Assembly: GCA_013396635.1 (NCBI GenBank)
Contig: WBMW01000580.1
Coordinates: 1 to 64,000, forward strand
Direction of reading: 5' to 3'
DNA: 64,000 nt
Origin: Penelope pileata
Taxonomy: Eukaryota; Chordata; Aves; Galliformes; Cracidae
Under the pieces are notes generated by a model that was not told where the DNA came from, ran no database searches, and saw nothing but the letters and a program-made list of their open reading frames with translations. Below are positions 1 to 12,846 of the stretch, in pieces (position 1 is the stretch's first letter; every line of letters begins with the position of its first letter). The translations under genes were made by a program, and so were the position numbers.

Positions 1-3000
1 TCCCCATGCTCCGTGCGTTAGTGATAGTGATTATAGCACACAGTTACTATGAAGTATGCATTCTCATCTCATCAACATGTTTACACTTGTATTTTTACAC
101 TTAAATCTATATTTATTTGTCTTTACTTATATTTGCACAGAACTTTAAATGACATATTTATCAATAGACAAAATGTTCAGATAAGCCCCTTCAGGTGATC
201 TTCCCTCTCTCATATAACACACAGACAACTGACTAAAGAGTGACATGCAGTTATCTACTTTTCAACCCAAATTCCTCTAGCAAGTAGCTTTTTCCTGTCT
301 TCTCCTTAACATCCACTCAAGGAGAACAGGTTATTTTGAAAGGGGTATTAGAAGGACAAAATAAGGAGAATTTTGGGGAGAAAGGCTAACTTTTCAATTA
401 CACGGAAGGTTTGCAGGTGTACAGACTGTCAAGGAAAAGATTACTGTGCTTTACACAACCTATTTTATCTCTAGATTTTAAAATTTATGCCAGGATTACT
501 GAAGTGTTCACCCAGTTTTCTAACATGTGTGAGCTGAGCTTAGCAGTGGTAGTTGCAAGTTCAGCAAGTCTGGCAAATCTTCTCATGGGATGTCCCTATG
601 ATGAATTGACTCAAGGCAGGAAAAACAGTCTCGATTTGTTGTGCTGTCAGATGCGCTGCGAGTCAAAAAACTTGGTTTAGTTATCTACCTTACCACAAAA
701 TTCTTAGGTGACACAGACAAACAATTAAGGTCTAGAATTTTTAAATATCTAATCTGTATGGTTTCCAGTAAGAGCTATGCACCTACACAGGAGATCACTG
801 TTTTACCTTTGCATTATGGGCTTCTGTGTTTCTGCGTCTAAATTTGCTATCAGGGAAATTGTATAACAGTGTCTATCTGAAAATGTTCACTTAACATTGT
901 AAAGCACTACTCTCACAAATGCTTGATAAGTTCAGAACATAAATGAAAGGACAATAATTGTTTTTTTCTCTAATGTTAATCAAAGAAGAGCCAGAGGTCA
1001 AAGAGTCAGGTATACCTTATTTTTCCCTAAGTGTCCTCACACATCTGCTTTGCTCCCTACATTAGGCTTCTTTCTTCTTAATTTATGAGATCTGATAAAA
1101 TCCCTTTCTTTCACTGTTGCAGTGGAGAATGTGCAAGCAGAACTGGTCTTAAGAGGACTCTTGTATTCAGAGGTGCAGTGCCCTTTTCCTTAATAATGAA
1201 GATGACAAAAACAGGTATAACAGGAGGCTTTGTACTCTTGCAACAAATTAAGCCACTTTTATTAAAACAAATGAGGCAGTTTAGATCCTTTGATATATCC
1301 ACAGTGTCTACATCCTGCAGATGTCTCACTTCAGTCAATTAATCAGACATTTCCCAAAGCATGGTAATTGTTTATGCAATCCACTTTGATATGTTTTATA
1401 GCGTTTTGTTTAATCCTCCCTAACTTTTCATCCCTGGCAAGAGCTTTATGGTAACATAAACTGTAATCGTGTAGTAAAGAAAATCACCTTATGTTATAGT
1501 CTACAACTGCTTTATCACCCTCATCCTAACGTACATAACCTCCACTGAAACAGGCTGGGCAACATGCTGCTTTAATAGCAAGTAAGTGCAGTGACTTCTT
1601 GACAATGAACTTAACCTCTATCAGTAGACAGAGTCAGAAGTGTCTAAAAGATTTTTATACTTCTCTGTCAATGACAGAAAGAAGAATATATTGTGATTAC
1701 AGCTGGCAGACTTGTTTTTTATTTTTTTTTGCATTGATTTAGAATGTTTGCCATTGTTGTCTTTTCTGAAGACAAAAAGGAAGAGAAAATCCTTCAATAT
1801 TCTCTCTCCTCCCAGAGAAAACTTTTGAAAATTGCTAGTGTTTTTTTTAAATATTGTTTTAAATAGAAATATTTTTTCCTTAAATTCTCTTTCTTTATAG
1901 AATAAAATCAGAAATGAAATAAAATACAGATGTTATGTTTGCAAACACATAAACAAGGTATGAGATGTAGCTCAAAATCTTTTGCTAACTTATTTTGTTG
2001 CATAAAAAAAGATAATCAGCAATTGAAACTAATTTCAACTATATTATTAGGTCAGAAATGCATCAGAATCAACTGGCTCCCCTGAACTTTTATCTTAATC
2101 TGAGTCTTATTTTCAGCAAAGAGTAAAAAAACATGTAATCAAAAACTTCTGGTCAACAGAACCACAACAAATCTTTGTCCTCAACAGTTACCAGCTACTG
2201 CTGAGCTGGAGAACCCTTGCTGTTGGTGAAACCTCTCTCTCTAGAAGGAGACTTAGACTATTTTCAGGTTCTCATTGCTTATGTAATTCACTAGATCTAT
2301 TTTTCTGTAGAACTTACAAGCTTCTAGGACATGGACTGCAGAAACATCTCTTTGCTCCCTTTCCCTTTGCTTCTGCACTGACAGTTTGTCCCTGCCCTCA
2401 CCAGTGTGAGCTTCAGAAAAGTCTTGGCTTTTCCTCACCAGACTTCCTTGTCTCTGTGCCAGTGGAAAGTGAGAGCGATATAGATACACTTACCTGCAGA
2501 CCTTTTACTGCTTATAGACAGTGTCTCTCTTTTCTCCTCTTCAAATACTACTGCATAGGAACATGGCAGCTGATCCATGACAAACCAAGAAGGATCCTCC
2601 TGGAAAAAGGCAGAAATGATGACATAATGCATGCACTGGCACTTCTGCTACACATTGCCTTCCTCACATCAAGCTTATTTGTTCTCCTTCCTTTCCAGGA
2701 GAGAGGATTAGGAGAGGTTGTACATCTGCAGATAATGCCCGCATCAATCACCGATTGCACACTTGTACATAGACTTTGAAAGCTTTCTGAAAAATTCAAA
2801 TGCAGACAACTATGCCAATTGTCACAACTGGAGCTTGGCTCTGCTTCACATCATTTTATTTCTCTTGCCATTCTTTCCCAAACTGCCTCCTCCTAAGCTC
2901 TCCTCCTTCTTGAACACTCTCTTTCTTGAGCCATTCCTTTCTTGAGCTGTTTCCTAGCATTGTCCGGCTGGCCTTTATATGAGCATAGGGTGACACCTTC

Positions 3001-4704
3001 CCACCCTACCCCAGGCCCACTCCTTCTGGTCACATGGGGAGCACAGTGCAAACAATCTGCCTGTGCGCTTCCTGTGCCAGCCATGCCTCACTGTCAATCA
3101 TCAGTTCAGACCCTGATCAACAGTTTCCCTGTGCTCCACTCATTCACCACCCGTTCAGCACCTCTTCGTATTAGTTGAGGGAACAGGAGGGACAGGAACA
3201 TCAGACAGGCAGTTCTGCCATTGGACAGAAATGAAACCGGTCTGTTCTATGAATTGGACTCCATTCCCTTTTGTCTTTCACTGTGTTAGTTGGACAAATT
3301 GGAAAATTATGATAGTTTGAGTGTGCATCATTATGCTGACTTTGTAGCATTTCACACTGGGTACATTTGGTATTGTTTTTGAGATCATCAAGTCAAGAGA
3401 AACAATGGGACTTGGATGTTAAATATATTTTGCAGTGTTTTATGTAGGAAGAGACAGGCCTTTTCCATAGGGGATGCTCTCACTTCATTGTTAACACGAT
3501 ATGAGAGGGCTACCATTTTTCAAAGGCAGGAAATAAATGTAATTTACTTGATAATTTCTTTTTCTTATCACTAGACAAAACCAGATATCTCCAAATTCAA
3601 TTCATTTGAATAATACTATTTACAGAGACAGAGAGAAGAGAGATGAAAAGAAAGTTATTCACCTTTTGTATATAGCTGCAATTGGGCTATGCACTTCTTT
3701 AATTCTCAAATATTGCAAACCTAGAGAGCTATTTTAAGTGAGCAATTGCAACCAGGTGGATGCAAATTCATTTCCCAACAATAAATTAATTTACTTAGGT
3801 ATGATACATCTTCTTCCTCTTCTCATTATGGTAATTGAATATTCATCACATAAGAAGTGCAGTTAATTAGCAGATTACTCATTTACTGGACAAATAATGA
3901 ACATCTTATTCTGAACAAAGAAGGAGAATAAGAAAGCCAGAGGGAGAGAAGACAACATACATTTTTATAAGGCTGTTATACAAATTAGACTTATTTTAAA
4001 TAAAGACAGAAAGAGGAATCACCAAAAATATGCAATCAACTTATTATTTAAAGATAGCTATGCTGTATCTGGAGATGGTGTATCTCAAGCTTCACGCAGA
4101 AAAATGAAATTTCTTGTCACTATGCTCCCACAGAAATCAGTGGTAACCCTCCTGTAATATCACTAGGGCTGAATTTCACTCCTGTTATTTCAAAAAGAAA
4201 GGAATCTTATCATCAGTTAAAAACAAACAGCAAGCCTTTATAATACATTAGAATTGATTCACATTTTCTTTAGACTATTATGCTGTTGGTTCCTGAAGCT
4301 TTTTTGTCTGCCTGCCTGTCAGCATCAGTCTGTTGTCTTTTGTTTAATATTTAGTCCATAAAGATCTTTCAAAAGGACAAATTTTTTTCTTCTCCATTTG
4401 TTCACAGTGCATTCCTTCCCCATAATTCAGGATCCGGTATTGTATGCTACAATCTTGCTATCACTGGCTAGCCAGAAATAAATATTTTATTGTTATAAAT
4501 TGGTGTGGCTCCATTAAATGCAGTGGAGCCAACCAAATTACCTAGATTGAGAATATGATCCTTAATATTGAAATTTAGTTATTTAGACAATTTTAAAATC
4601 TATTTTAGCCAGGTACTGTGGCTAAGAAACTTAGGTTTCTTGCTGAGATGTCTATACAACATGTAGAAATTTACAACACTCTTAAATACAAAAGAGGGAA
4701 AGTA
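1..4704. other. AT-rich non-coding DNA, no gene recognised
   Basis: I see no coding gene here. Open frames are short (the longest about 107 codons near 2.46-2.78 kb), match no family I know and overlap one another on both strands. The part around 2.9-3.2 kb is less AT-rich than its surroundings but gives no recognisable domain. Short T-rich and A-rich runs occur throughout. The only structured item is the small hairpin near 4.5 kb, listed separately. Confidence 0.7.
4485..4570. repeat. possible fossil amniote repeat with hairpin core
   Basis: The core holds an inverted repeat, GGCTCCA at 4507-4513 and TGGAGCC at 4524-4530, with a ten-base loop. It is followed by a GAGAATATGATCC-like phrase. 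The arrangement resembles the palindromic CTCCATTGA-AGTCAATGGAG phrases that recur in sauropsid genomes as remnants of old mobile elements. This is recalled pattern similarity only; no family name can be given, and chance or a conserved element remains possible. Confidence 0.3.
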
Positions 4705-5562
4705 AGCCATCCAGAGGGATCTTGACAAACTTGAAAGGTGGGCTCATGTGAACCTAATAAGGTTCAACAAACCAAAGTGCAAAGTTTTGCACTTGCATTG
4801 GAGTAATCCCAGGTTATATACAAATCCCAATCTATACACAGACTGGGAGAAGAGCTCCTTGAGAGCAACCCTGCAGAGAAGGACCTGGGAGTCCTGATGG
4901 ATGAAAAATTTAACATGAGCCACCAGTGTGCTCCTGCGGCTTGGAAGGCCAATGGTATCCTGGGCTCCATCAGAAGAGGAGTGGCCAGAAGGGAGAAGGA
5001 GGTGATTTCCCCCCCTGCTCCACCCTCGTGAGGCCCCATCTAGAGTACTGCATTCCAGTCTGGGCCCCCAGCACAGGAAAGACATGGAGCTGTTGGAGAG
5101 GGTTCAGAGGAGGGCCACAAAGACGCTCGGAGGGCTGGAGCGCCTTCCCTATAAGGACAGGCTGAGGGAGCTGGGCTTGTTCAGCCTGGAGAAGAGAAGG
5201 CTGCGGGGAGACCTCATTGAAGCCTTCCAGTATTTAAAAGAGAATTATAAACAGGAGAGAAATCAAATTTTTACATGAGTAGATAGTGACAGGACAAGGG
5301 GGAATGGTTTAAAGCTGAAGGAGGGAAGATTTTGATTAGATGTCAGGGGGAAGTTTTTTCCTGAGAGAGTGGCAAGGTGCTGGAACAGGCTGCCCAGAGA
5401 GGTTATGGATGCCTTGTCCCTGGAGGTGTTCAAGACCAGGTTGGATGGGGCCCTGGGCAACCTGATCTAGTACCAGATCTGGAAGTTGGCGGCCCTGCCT
5501 GAGGCAGAGGTTTGGAACCTGATAATCCTTGGGGTCCCTTCCAACCTAAGCCATTCTATGAA
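4705..5562 (+). mobile_element. CR1 LINE, 5'-truncated 3' end (ORF2 C-terminal remnant)
   Basis: This is the 3' part of an avian CR1 non-LTR retrotransposon. Read across frames it follows the usual end of CR1 ORF2: a phrase around CILDKLERWAH-like sequence at the start, then EKDLGVLMDEKFNMS near 4878, RPHLEYCIPVWAP near 5032, and LLERVQRRATK at 5087-5119. After that come LRELGLFSLEKRRLRGDLIE at about 5164-5223, and the remainder with the NRLPREVMDALSLEVFKTRL-type end near 5385-5450. It closes with the typical CR1 3' untranslated phrase TTCCAACCTAAGCCATTCTATG near 5540-5560. Frameshifts and stops break the frame several times, for example near 4990-5080 and at 5276. The copy has no endonuclease and no catalytic reverse transcriptase part, so it cannot move by itself. 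5' truncation is normal for CR1. The left boundary is approximate. Confidence 0.95.
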
Positions 5563-6460
5563 AATTCTTCTGATGTCAGTGGTCTCCAAGAAATTCCTGT
5601 TGTCTGCCAAATGGAGATGAATTTTACTGAGAGACTGAAAATAGTTGTATAAGTTGTTAGTATCACTGATTGCATTCTTCATAATGACTGTATATACCTT
5701 ATAATTTACCTTTTAAAATTTTTAATGCTCTTGAGTGCCACAAAGCTCTGTAATAAGTTTATGTAAACAATTGAGAGATAGGATGTCTTTAGATGTGCAT
5801 GGGCTTTCGGTGGCAGTGCAAGAGGGGTCTTACAACTAGTCTGATGTCTCTGCTGCAACTGAATACAAACATCTCCTGATAATGTTATATCTGTCATGTA
5901 TCAGAGACTGTCTTTTAGTTGCTATTTCTGTTTGTAACTTCCCTTGCTGGAAGCTGAAGTGGATCAGTGCACTGTTCAGCCTTATTGCTGTGCTAAGAGT
6001 GAATTTACAAAACTCCTTATTCTGGACACTGTGCAGAACTGGAATGGCACTGTAGGAAACAACAGTCCAAAACACCAAACAAATCACTGGTCAACCCCAT
6101 GGTAAACCTCTAGGTTTGATACTTGTTTTTTTTTCCTCTCTCCCTGATGTTAATTGAAGTAGCACCAACAGAAAATAAAACCACCTTTAGTTGTTAAATA
6201 TGAAACGATGCATAAACTGAGAGAGATTATGCCTGTTTCCAAGGGAAATAAAAAGGAAAAGCAAACCATTAATTCAAAACAAACGAAAAAAAACCCCACA
6301 TGCAATGGGATTATTTTATATGTTCAACCTTTTGCTATTCCTACAATCATTAACCTACTAGTAAAAGACCTCTTTTCAGATAGAGCTCCTGGAATTAAGT
6401 ATACCTTGCTTCTTCACTTGAGACTGTGTTAACAACAAACCAACATTGCTACATACCACA
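5563..6460. other. non-coding, nothing recognised
   Basis: This is AT-rich spacer between a CR1 tail and an LTR fragment. Open frames on both strands stay below about 85 codons and none resembles a known family. An A-rich stretch lies near 6240-6300. I see no repeat boundary or RNA gene. Confidence 0.6.
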
Positions 6461-6786
6461 AAGGCTGGGTGCCTTTATGGAACAGCAGCAGGGGGTCAGG
6501 CGGAGACAGGACAGCTGACCTGAATAAGGCAAAGAGTTATTCCCTATCACATGACACAATGTAGAAGTCTCAGGGATTAGGTGGGCATCAGTTGGTAGGT
6601 AGTGAGTCATTGCTTTGTGGAGATATATATTATTACTGCATGTTTGTTTCAGTTAATAGTTTTTATCTCAGCCTGTGGGTTCTTTTTTGTTTCTAATTCT
6701 CTCCCTCATCCCACCTGGGGGCAGCAAGGCGGGAGTGAGTGAATAGCTGTGTGGTGCTTAGCTGCCTACTGTGTTAAACCACAACA
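6461..6786 (+). mobile_element. solo LTR-like fragment of an avian endogenous retrovirus
   Basis: The segment follows, in order, landmarks I know from a widespread avian ERV LTR family. These are GGACAGCTGACC at about 6508, an AGTTATTCC phrase near 6535, TTTATCTCAGCC near 6660 and AATTCTCTCCCTCATCCCACC near 6696. Then come GGGAGTGAGTGAATAGCTG at about 6731 and a GTGGTGCTTAGCTGCC phrase, with the end TTAAACCACAACA at about 6774-6786, closing in the CA expected of an LTR. The 5' part is shortened and divergent, and I cannot place its start exactly. I see no retroviral coding sequence or primer-binding site next to it, so a solo or truncated LTR is the simplest reading. No family name is assigned because no library comparison could be made. 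A CTCF-like motif lies inside it at 6711-6724. Confidence 0.65.
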
Positions 6787-8577
6787 ACCACTGAAATCAA
6801 GCCCAGACAAATTTGTACTGGACACTTAGTACCAGTGGTAGCCAGGGAGACATTTATCACTTCAAAAGGCTGTTCTCCTTAAAGGTCTCCCTAGGGAGAG
6901 GTGAATAGAGCTGTGCAAGAAACTGTCTTCACTGACTGTAGAGGGAGCCTAGGTTAATCAGCTCAGTTACAGCCTTCTGCATTTTGATGAGCAGGCACCG
7001 TTCCTAAAGGGAAGTTCTTGTCCTGACTCAGGTGGGAGTTGATCCTGAAGCGCCTTAGATTACTGTAGACAAACAGTCTGTATTCCAAGGCAAGTGTCAT
7101 TTTTTTTTCTCTTGAATCCTTATCAGGAAGTAATCTTACAATCACACAAGATTGTGCTAGAGACCAAATCAGATCAAAGCCTTAAGTGGAATGGAGAGCA
7201 GGTTGGATGTTTTTAAATAAAACTATGTGTTAGGGATATCCACTTGCTATAAAACCAACATTTTTCAAAGGTAAACGTTATTTTTTCACATAATCCACGG
7301 TATCTGTCAGGAAATCAATCTGGATGACACTGTTCTCTGGCTTTTCAAACACAGAAACTTCTATCCTCGTGGTATAAAGATCTGATTTTAAAAAGATTTA
7401 AGAAAAAAAATGTTTGAACAACAAAAATGCAATATTGCTCTTTGTCTGACCTCCCTCTTCTTTTATGTTCTTCAAAATTACTTTGTGAGATAATGGACAA
7501 TTATATAGAATGAGAGATCATTGTCTAGATACTATTAATATGCAATGATAAAAGAAGTACTTTATTTCTCAAGTAGCTTGAACATTTTTCTCTATTTAAA
7601 AATACTTCACCCATAGATCAAAGCATGTTCAGTTATTTACTTTCTGTGTATTTAGCTGAATTGTAAGGAACAGAAATTCACCCTGGCAAGCCACAGAGCA
7701 CTGAAGGGACAACATATCTTTAAACAGAAATTATATTGCTAGACGACTTCTCTACATAAGAAGAGGTCTGGATTAGTCTTGCCATTTTATTTAAAAAGAC
7801 TGTTTAACTCCAAGGATAGATGCTGGAAATAGCATGTCAGGACATGTATAACCTAAGGGCGGTATCTGGGAGAACAGATTGAAAACTTTCCTTGAGACAT
7901 TGCTGTTTGAGATAATAATGGGGAGCTGCATCACACTAGATTTGCACTCTTCCTCTCTAGTGGTGCTTTTGGCTAGATGAGGGCATTACCAGCTATGTCG
8001 TGGCATGTTATACGGTGGACTCGGAATGAGCAAACTACAAGTGACTTATAAAGGGGAATAGATGGTTATGGTGAAAGGGTTCATTAACACTATAAATGTG
8101 GTGTATATAGCTGACCTCCAGTGAGGAAGTCCCTGAACTGATGAAAGCTGCTAGCTGCCACTGTACAATGGGAACCAACCATTTTGCATTGGCATTGCTC
8201 TGAGCCACAGTCAGAGACAGACTAGACAGGAGTTCATTTGTTCCCACCTGGATCACTAGTGCTGTATTATATAATAATCTGAGTGAATCACTTGATGGGA
8301 ACTGTTAATAATTTCAAACTTATATCAGCTGGGTATGCACAAGCCCAAGCCATGCTTAGCATGATGCTTCACTCCACCAAAATGTTTCCCACCCATATCA
8401 AAGAAGAATTAGAGGGAGTAAGAAAGGAAGCTTTCTGAGAAGCATGAGGAACAGCTATTTTGTAGCCAGAAACTAAATGTCACTGAAAACATGAGACAGA
8501 AAATACCTGTTGGATTAATGCTTTGCTGGTAGTTGTAATCCAGCCCTCCGTCTGGCAAACTCCATAGGTTTATGAAG

Positions 8578-8642
8578 TTGTTTATATCCTACATCTATCT
8601 ATATCCAGAAGATGTAGGACTATCTTAACAGGATATAAACAA
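8578..8642. repeat. nested inverted repeat (hairpin)
   Basis: The outer arms are 13 bases each and perfectly complementary: TTGTTTATATCCT at 8578-8590 and AGGATATAAACAA at 8630-8642. A second pair lies within: TCCTACATCT at 8587-8596 and AGATGTAGGA at 8610-8619. The two left arms are contiguous, while the right arms are separated by about ten bases, which would bulge out. No TIR family is recognised. It could be a remnant of a small palindromic element or a transcribed hairpin. Confidence 0.6.
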
Positions 8643-11600
8643 ACCTTGCTGCAAATTTTCATATATAGTTCCTTTATGTAGAACTAAGCTTAAATGTTCA
8701 TTACAATTCTGTATCTAAAATCAAAGCTTTCTAGTTTTTTGGAAAATAAAGGACAAAGCAAACCAGGTAAGTGGGCATGCTGTTGCACTTACCACCTCTA
8801 ACAGTTGTGTTTTTAAGAGTCTTGGGAGGATGAGAGTTATCCAAAATATAAAATGCATGAGCCTGAGTCCCAGATGCGGAACAGGAATTTAAGCTAAACT
8901 TAAACAGATGATCTTTGTATGCGCAATTAAAATTTTGCTGATTTAGTTAATACCTGGTCTCTTTCATTTTTAGTCTGTGATCTTGATTTGATGGCATCTT
9001 CTTATGCTCATATTCCAAGTGATTTTTGCAAGCAGCAGAAAAGCCCAGTAGAACCTCAAGGCATCTGCAGATATGGAGTCTGTTCAGGGACAGAAGAGTT
9101 AAAAACATTGTAGAATAGTTTTCCCACAAGGGTAACAGCTACTGTCAGCAGGTGAACAGAATTAGTGATTTTGCCAGGTGCCTGTCTGAGGGGAAAAACA
9201 CCAGAGGTGGAGCCTTAGGGAGAGATTTAATGATAAGGGGTTACCTTGAAAATATGTGATTCATATCTTATCTGTTGAAACTCATATGCATGTTGGTTAA
9301 AGTTTACATGAAATACTACATTTTTCTCAAAGCCTCAGTTATTGCAGAGTCATTTCAAAGACTGCTACAGTGGTTAATTACTATCAGATATGCCATGCTA
9401 AGCTCCTGCCAGTTCAGCTAGGTGAAAATGTGGGAATCTAGTGCATCGTTTAGATGAAAGTGTAATGTATGAAATTCAAAATGAAGTGTTCCATACCTTA
9501 GGATCTAGTATACAGGCTGCATGAACAGCAAGAAAATCAAAGCTCCTGCTCAGCAACATCACTCCCATATGTTGAGGGAAACTTAACTGTCAAACCAGGG
9601 ACTCTGATCTGGGAGAGGGTCAGCATGAATATACAGTGCAGACAGGAAAGCAGCAGATATCCTAAGAAGGCTTAGAAGTAAAGTGATCTGAATTTAAAGA
9701 CATCATCTTCTCCATCCAAGAAAAAAAGTCCAAATAAAGACTATCCTCTGGTCTAATATTTTGGTTATTTTATTTAATGTTACTGATGTGTGCTACTATC
9801 TGAAGTAGGATGTGAAAAGTCCAAGGGCATTACTTATGTTAGGAATAGTAGTTATTTCTAAATAATACAGTTAATAAACAGAGATGACTTACAAAGAACA
9901 GATTGTTTCAAAATGCAAATCACGTAGGAGAGATTATCCGCCTGTCCTCCGTTAATCTTGCTATATTTCACAGATATAAATGTATGATTTGTATAGTGTT
10001 TATTCTCTAATAAGATAAAACCAAAACCTGTATTCCCAAGAGTTCAGGGAGGTCACCAGTGTGAATTAATCACTAATAAAATAAAAGGGATGAACTCCAA
10101 GGAAATTGTGATCAATTGCAATCCACATATTAATTGATGGCTTGTTCAGGAAAGTGTTAAGAAGAAACATTTTCAGTCAGACAAAATGAATTAATTCAGT
10201 GGAAATGTCCTCGTAATAGGTGCATAACTTTTATTTTATTAAATTTTATTAAAAATCAAATCTACATACATACTGCTACAGAAGATAAAAGGCAACCATA
10301 TGTATGCTTTGCGAAGGGAGATTGGCCTAAGCAAATGTACATGCATTTCATATCAAAGCTAAAGCTGCTCCAAAGAAGAGAGGACTTGGAATAAGGATGG
10401 ATGAGTCTTGCAAAATATTATCTTGAAGGAATGAATAAACAGCAGAAAACTCACACAGTTAAAATCTGCTTGGTGACAGGAGTTGCATTTTAACCAGACA
10501 AGCTTCTATGGCTTATCTGTGCAAGGGGAGTGCATTCTGAGTTAGACAGTTGAATTCTTTAGAGTAATGCTATCTTTCATGAAATACACAGACCCTTGAA
10601 GTCCCAATAGTTCTCTGCCCAGGACTTTATCAAAAATAATGAAATTCAGGATTAAATCATCAGTACTTTTCAGTCTACTTCAGGTTCCAGGTCAATGACT
10701 TCACTGCTCAATCAGCCTTCCATCTCCAAAGTCTAGGATTTGCAGTGTGCTCAGGGACTGGCAGAATTAGGTGGTTTGAGATGAGGAAATGCGTGTGTAT
10801 TAGAATAAATGCTCTAGCTAATAAACATACTGTAAAGTTCTTTGTTTGCTTTCTGCTTTGTACTGAGTGAGCATAAGCTGAATACATTCCATAACAGCAT
10901 CTGCAGAGAATAAACAACTCATAACATCTTCAAGGATATTTGGGTCCAATTACAGACCATCAGGCAGAAAGCTAATCCATAGTCCATAGTACCAAGTTCT
11001 TCCTTCACAATGATCTGACTGGGGAGTGAGATGCTGGATGCTGCACCAGTGTGTGTAGATCATGTTGAGGGATAGCTCCAGGGAAAACCTATCACCAGAT
11101 GTAAAAATTAAAATAAAAATAGCCACCCTGGGCCATATCTTGGGCATCTCCAACACCAGCCAGTAACTAATTCTAGGCAGAGGGTGTAATGAATATTCAT
11201 AGTCTTTGAGATTCCAGCAATTCACAATTTCAGGACTTGCTGAACTAATGGATGATGAATCATTGTGTTTAATAGATGTTGATCACTTATCATACTAATC
11301 ATACTCCATAAAATTGCCTAGTAACTTTTGGAACCAATTTGCAGTTTTGGCTTCTATAACACAGGTGTTTTTATCCCTCATAAATTCATCATAGAATCTG
11401 AAAGTTCTCAAAATTTTTTGAAAGGCAAGTGGACTTAAGCAACATAGTACACAGACTCATGGACTTCTCCAAAGAAATCTAAATCATTGGTGACAGAATT
11501 CTCATTTTTTGGAGGGATGATTTCTGTTTACAAAAAAACCACTTTGTCTATTCTCTGTTATTTTGTGCTTAACTATGAATGTTTTGTAATACCAGTTTTA

Positions 11601-12794
11601 TCCCTTTTAACAAAATGAAATAGCAGCCTGCATTTCCCAGTAACTCTAAAATCCATTTGTAAACATCTACATCACATTTTCTCTCTTCTGCTCTTCTACT
11701 GCTCTGATCTTGAAGTTCTATTGTGACATACATTGTGCTGAAAAGGTCGTGTTAGGTATTCAGCAGTTCAGTTGTGCAACCCACAAGTCAGAGCCATATG
11801 AACAGAGCAGGATTTGAGACAATAGGGTGACAGGAGTGTCTGTAAGAAGTCAGGCAGAAATAAGTACATGCAAATTTTCACAGCAAGAACCTGACCAAGG
11901 CAGCAAGATCTGATAAAGACACTGATCTGTGATTCAGCCATCAAAGGGAAGGACTCAGTGTGACAGTATAATCAACAGTAACTATGTTAGAAAGAGTAAA
12001 TGTTTATGTTTTCCCAATGAAAAGATTACAGTCACTTAAATGACAATATCAGGAAGTTTTCTTTGACAATACTAACAATAGTGCCAAACCATATGGGTAG
12101 AGTAGACAGCCCTCTATCTCTCTGAAGTTGCCATTGTACGTTTTAAACAGATAGCTCACAGTCATCTCTCTCTTTCATCCAAACATTACCACATTACCAG
12201 ATATTTAATGGATAAATAAGGAACAGGTGTGGGGGTAAGGAAGAATAAAGTCAGACTGTGAAAAGCAGTAGCTGTCTGAATGCTTTGAACAGGATAAGAC
12301 CATTAGAGAGACACACACAGACTTCATGGGCAGTTAATTAAAGAATGCCAACCAATTGCCCAACATTGCCATTCGGAGTGCTCATCTTGGAAGAGAAATA
12401 CTACTACTTTTTAATCTTCTTGAGACCATAGGATTAGGGAAAAAAGTATTTTTTTTTCCTTGAAAGACAGAAGTAAGTCTAAATACATTTTCTTGTGAAA
12501 TCTGCTTTCCAGCTGAAACTTTGTTTCAGATTGTGTCCTATTTTATTTTTTTTCATTTTAAAAATAAATGGTATTGTGGGCAATCATTAAAATTAATGGA
12601 GGATTAATGTCTTCAGTGCCAGGAGGAATTAAAATACTGCAAAAGTGTTATTTGTGTTGAAACTCTATCTGATGCCAAGCAAAGCACGGTTCACATCAAC
12701 TCTCTTTCATTTGCAAAGAAATCAGAATACTTTCAGAATGAAAGAGTCTTCTAAGTCACTGAGACGTGACTATACAAGCTGCTTATCACTTGAA

Positions 12795-12846
12795 AGAAAT
12801 CCAAGGATCAAGTAGATTCAAGAAATCCAAGAATCCAAGTAGATTC
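12795..12846. repeat. 26-bp imperfect tandem duplication
   Basis: The unit beginning AGAAATCCAAG and ending AAGTAGATTC occurs at 12795-12819 and again at 12821-12846, with one substitution and a one-base length difference. This is a simple local duplication in non-coding DNA. Confidence 0.8.

Noticed and set aside
11385..11410. ATCATAGAATCTGAAAGTTC resembling a CR1 3' end in minus orientation
   Set aside because: Only the octamer-like start matches; the following sequence does not continue as CR1.
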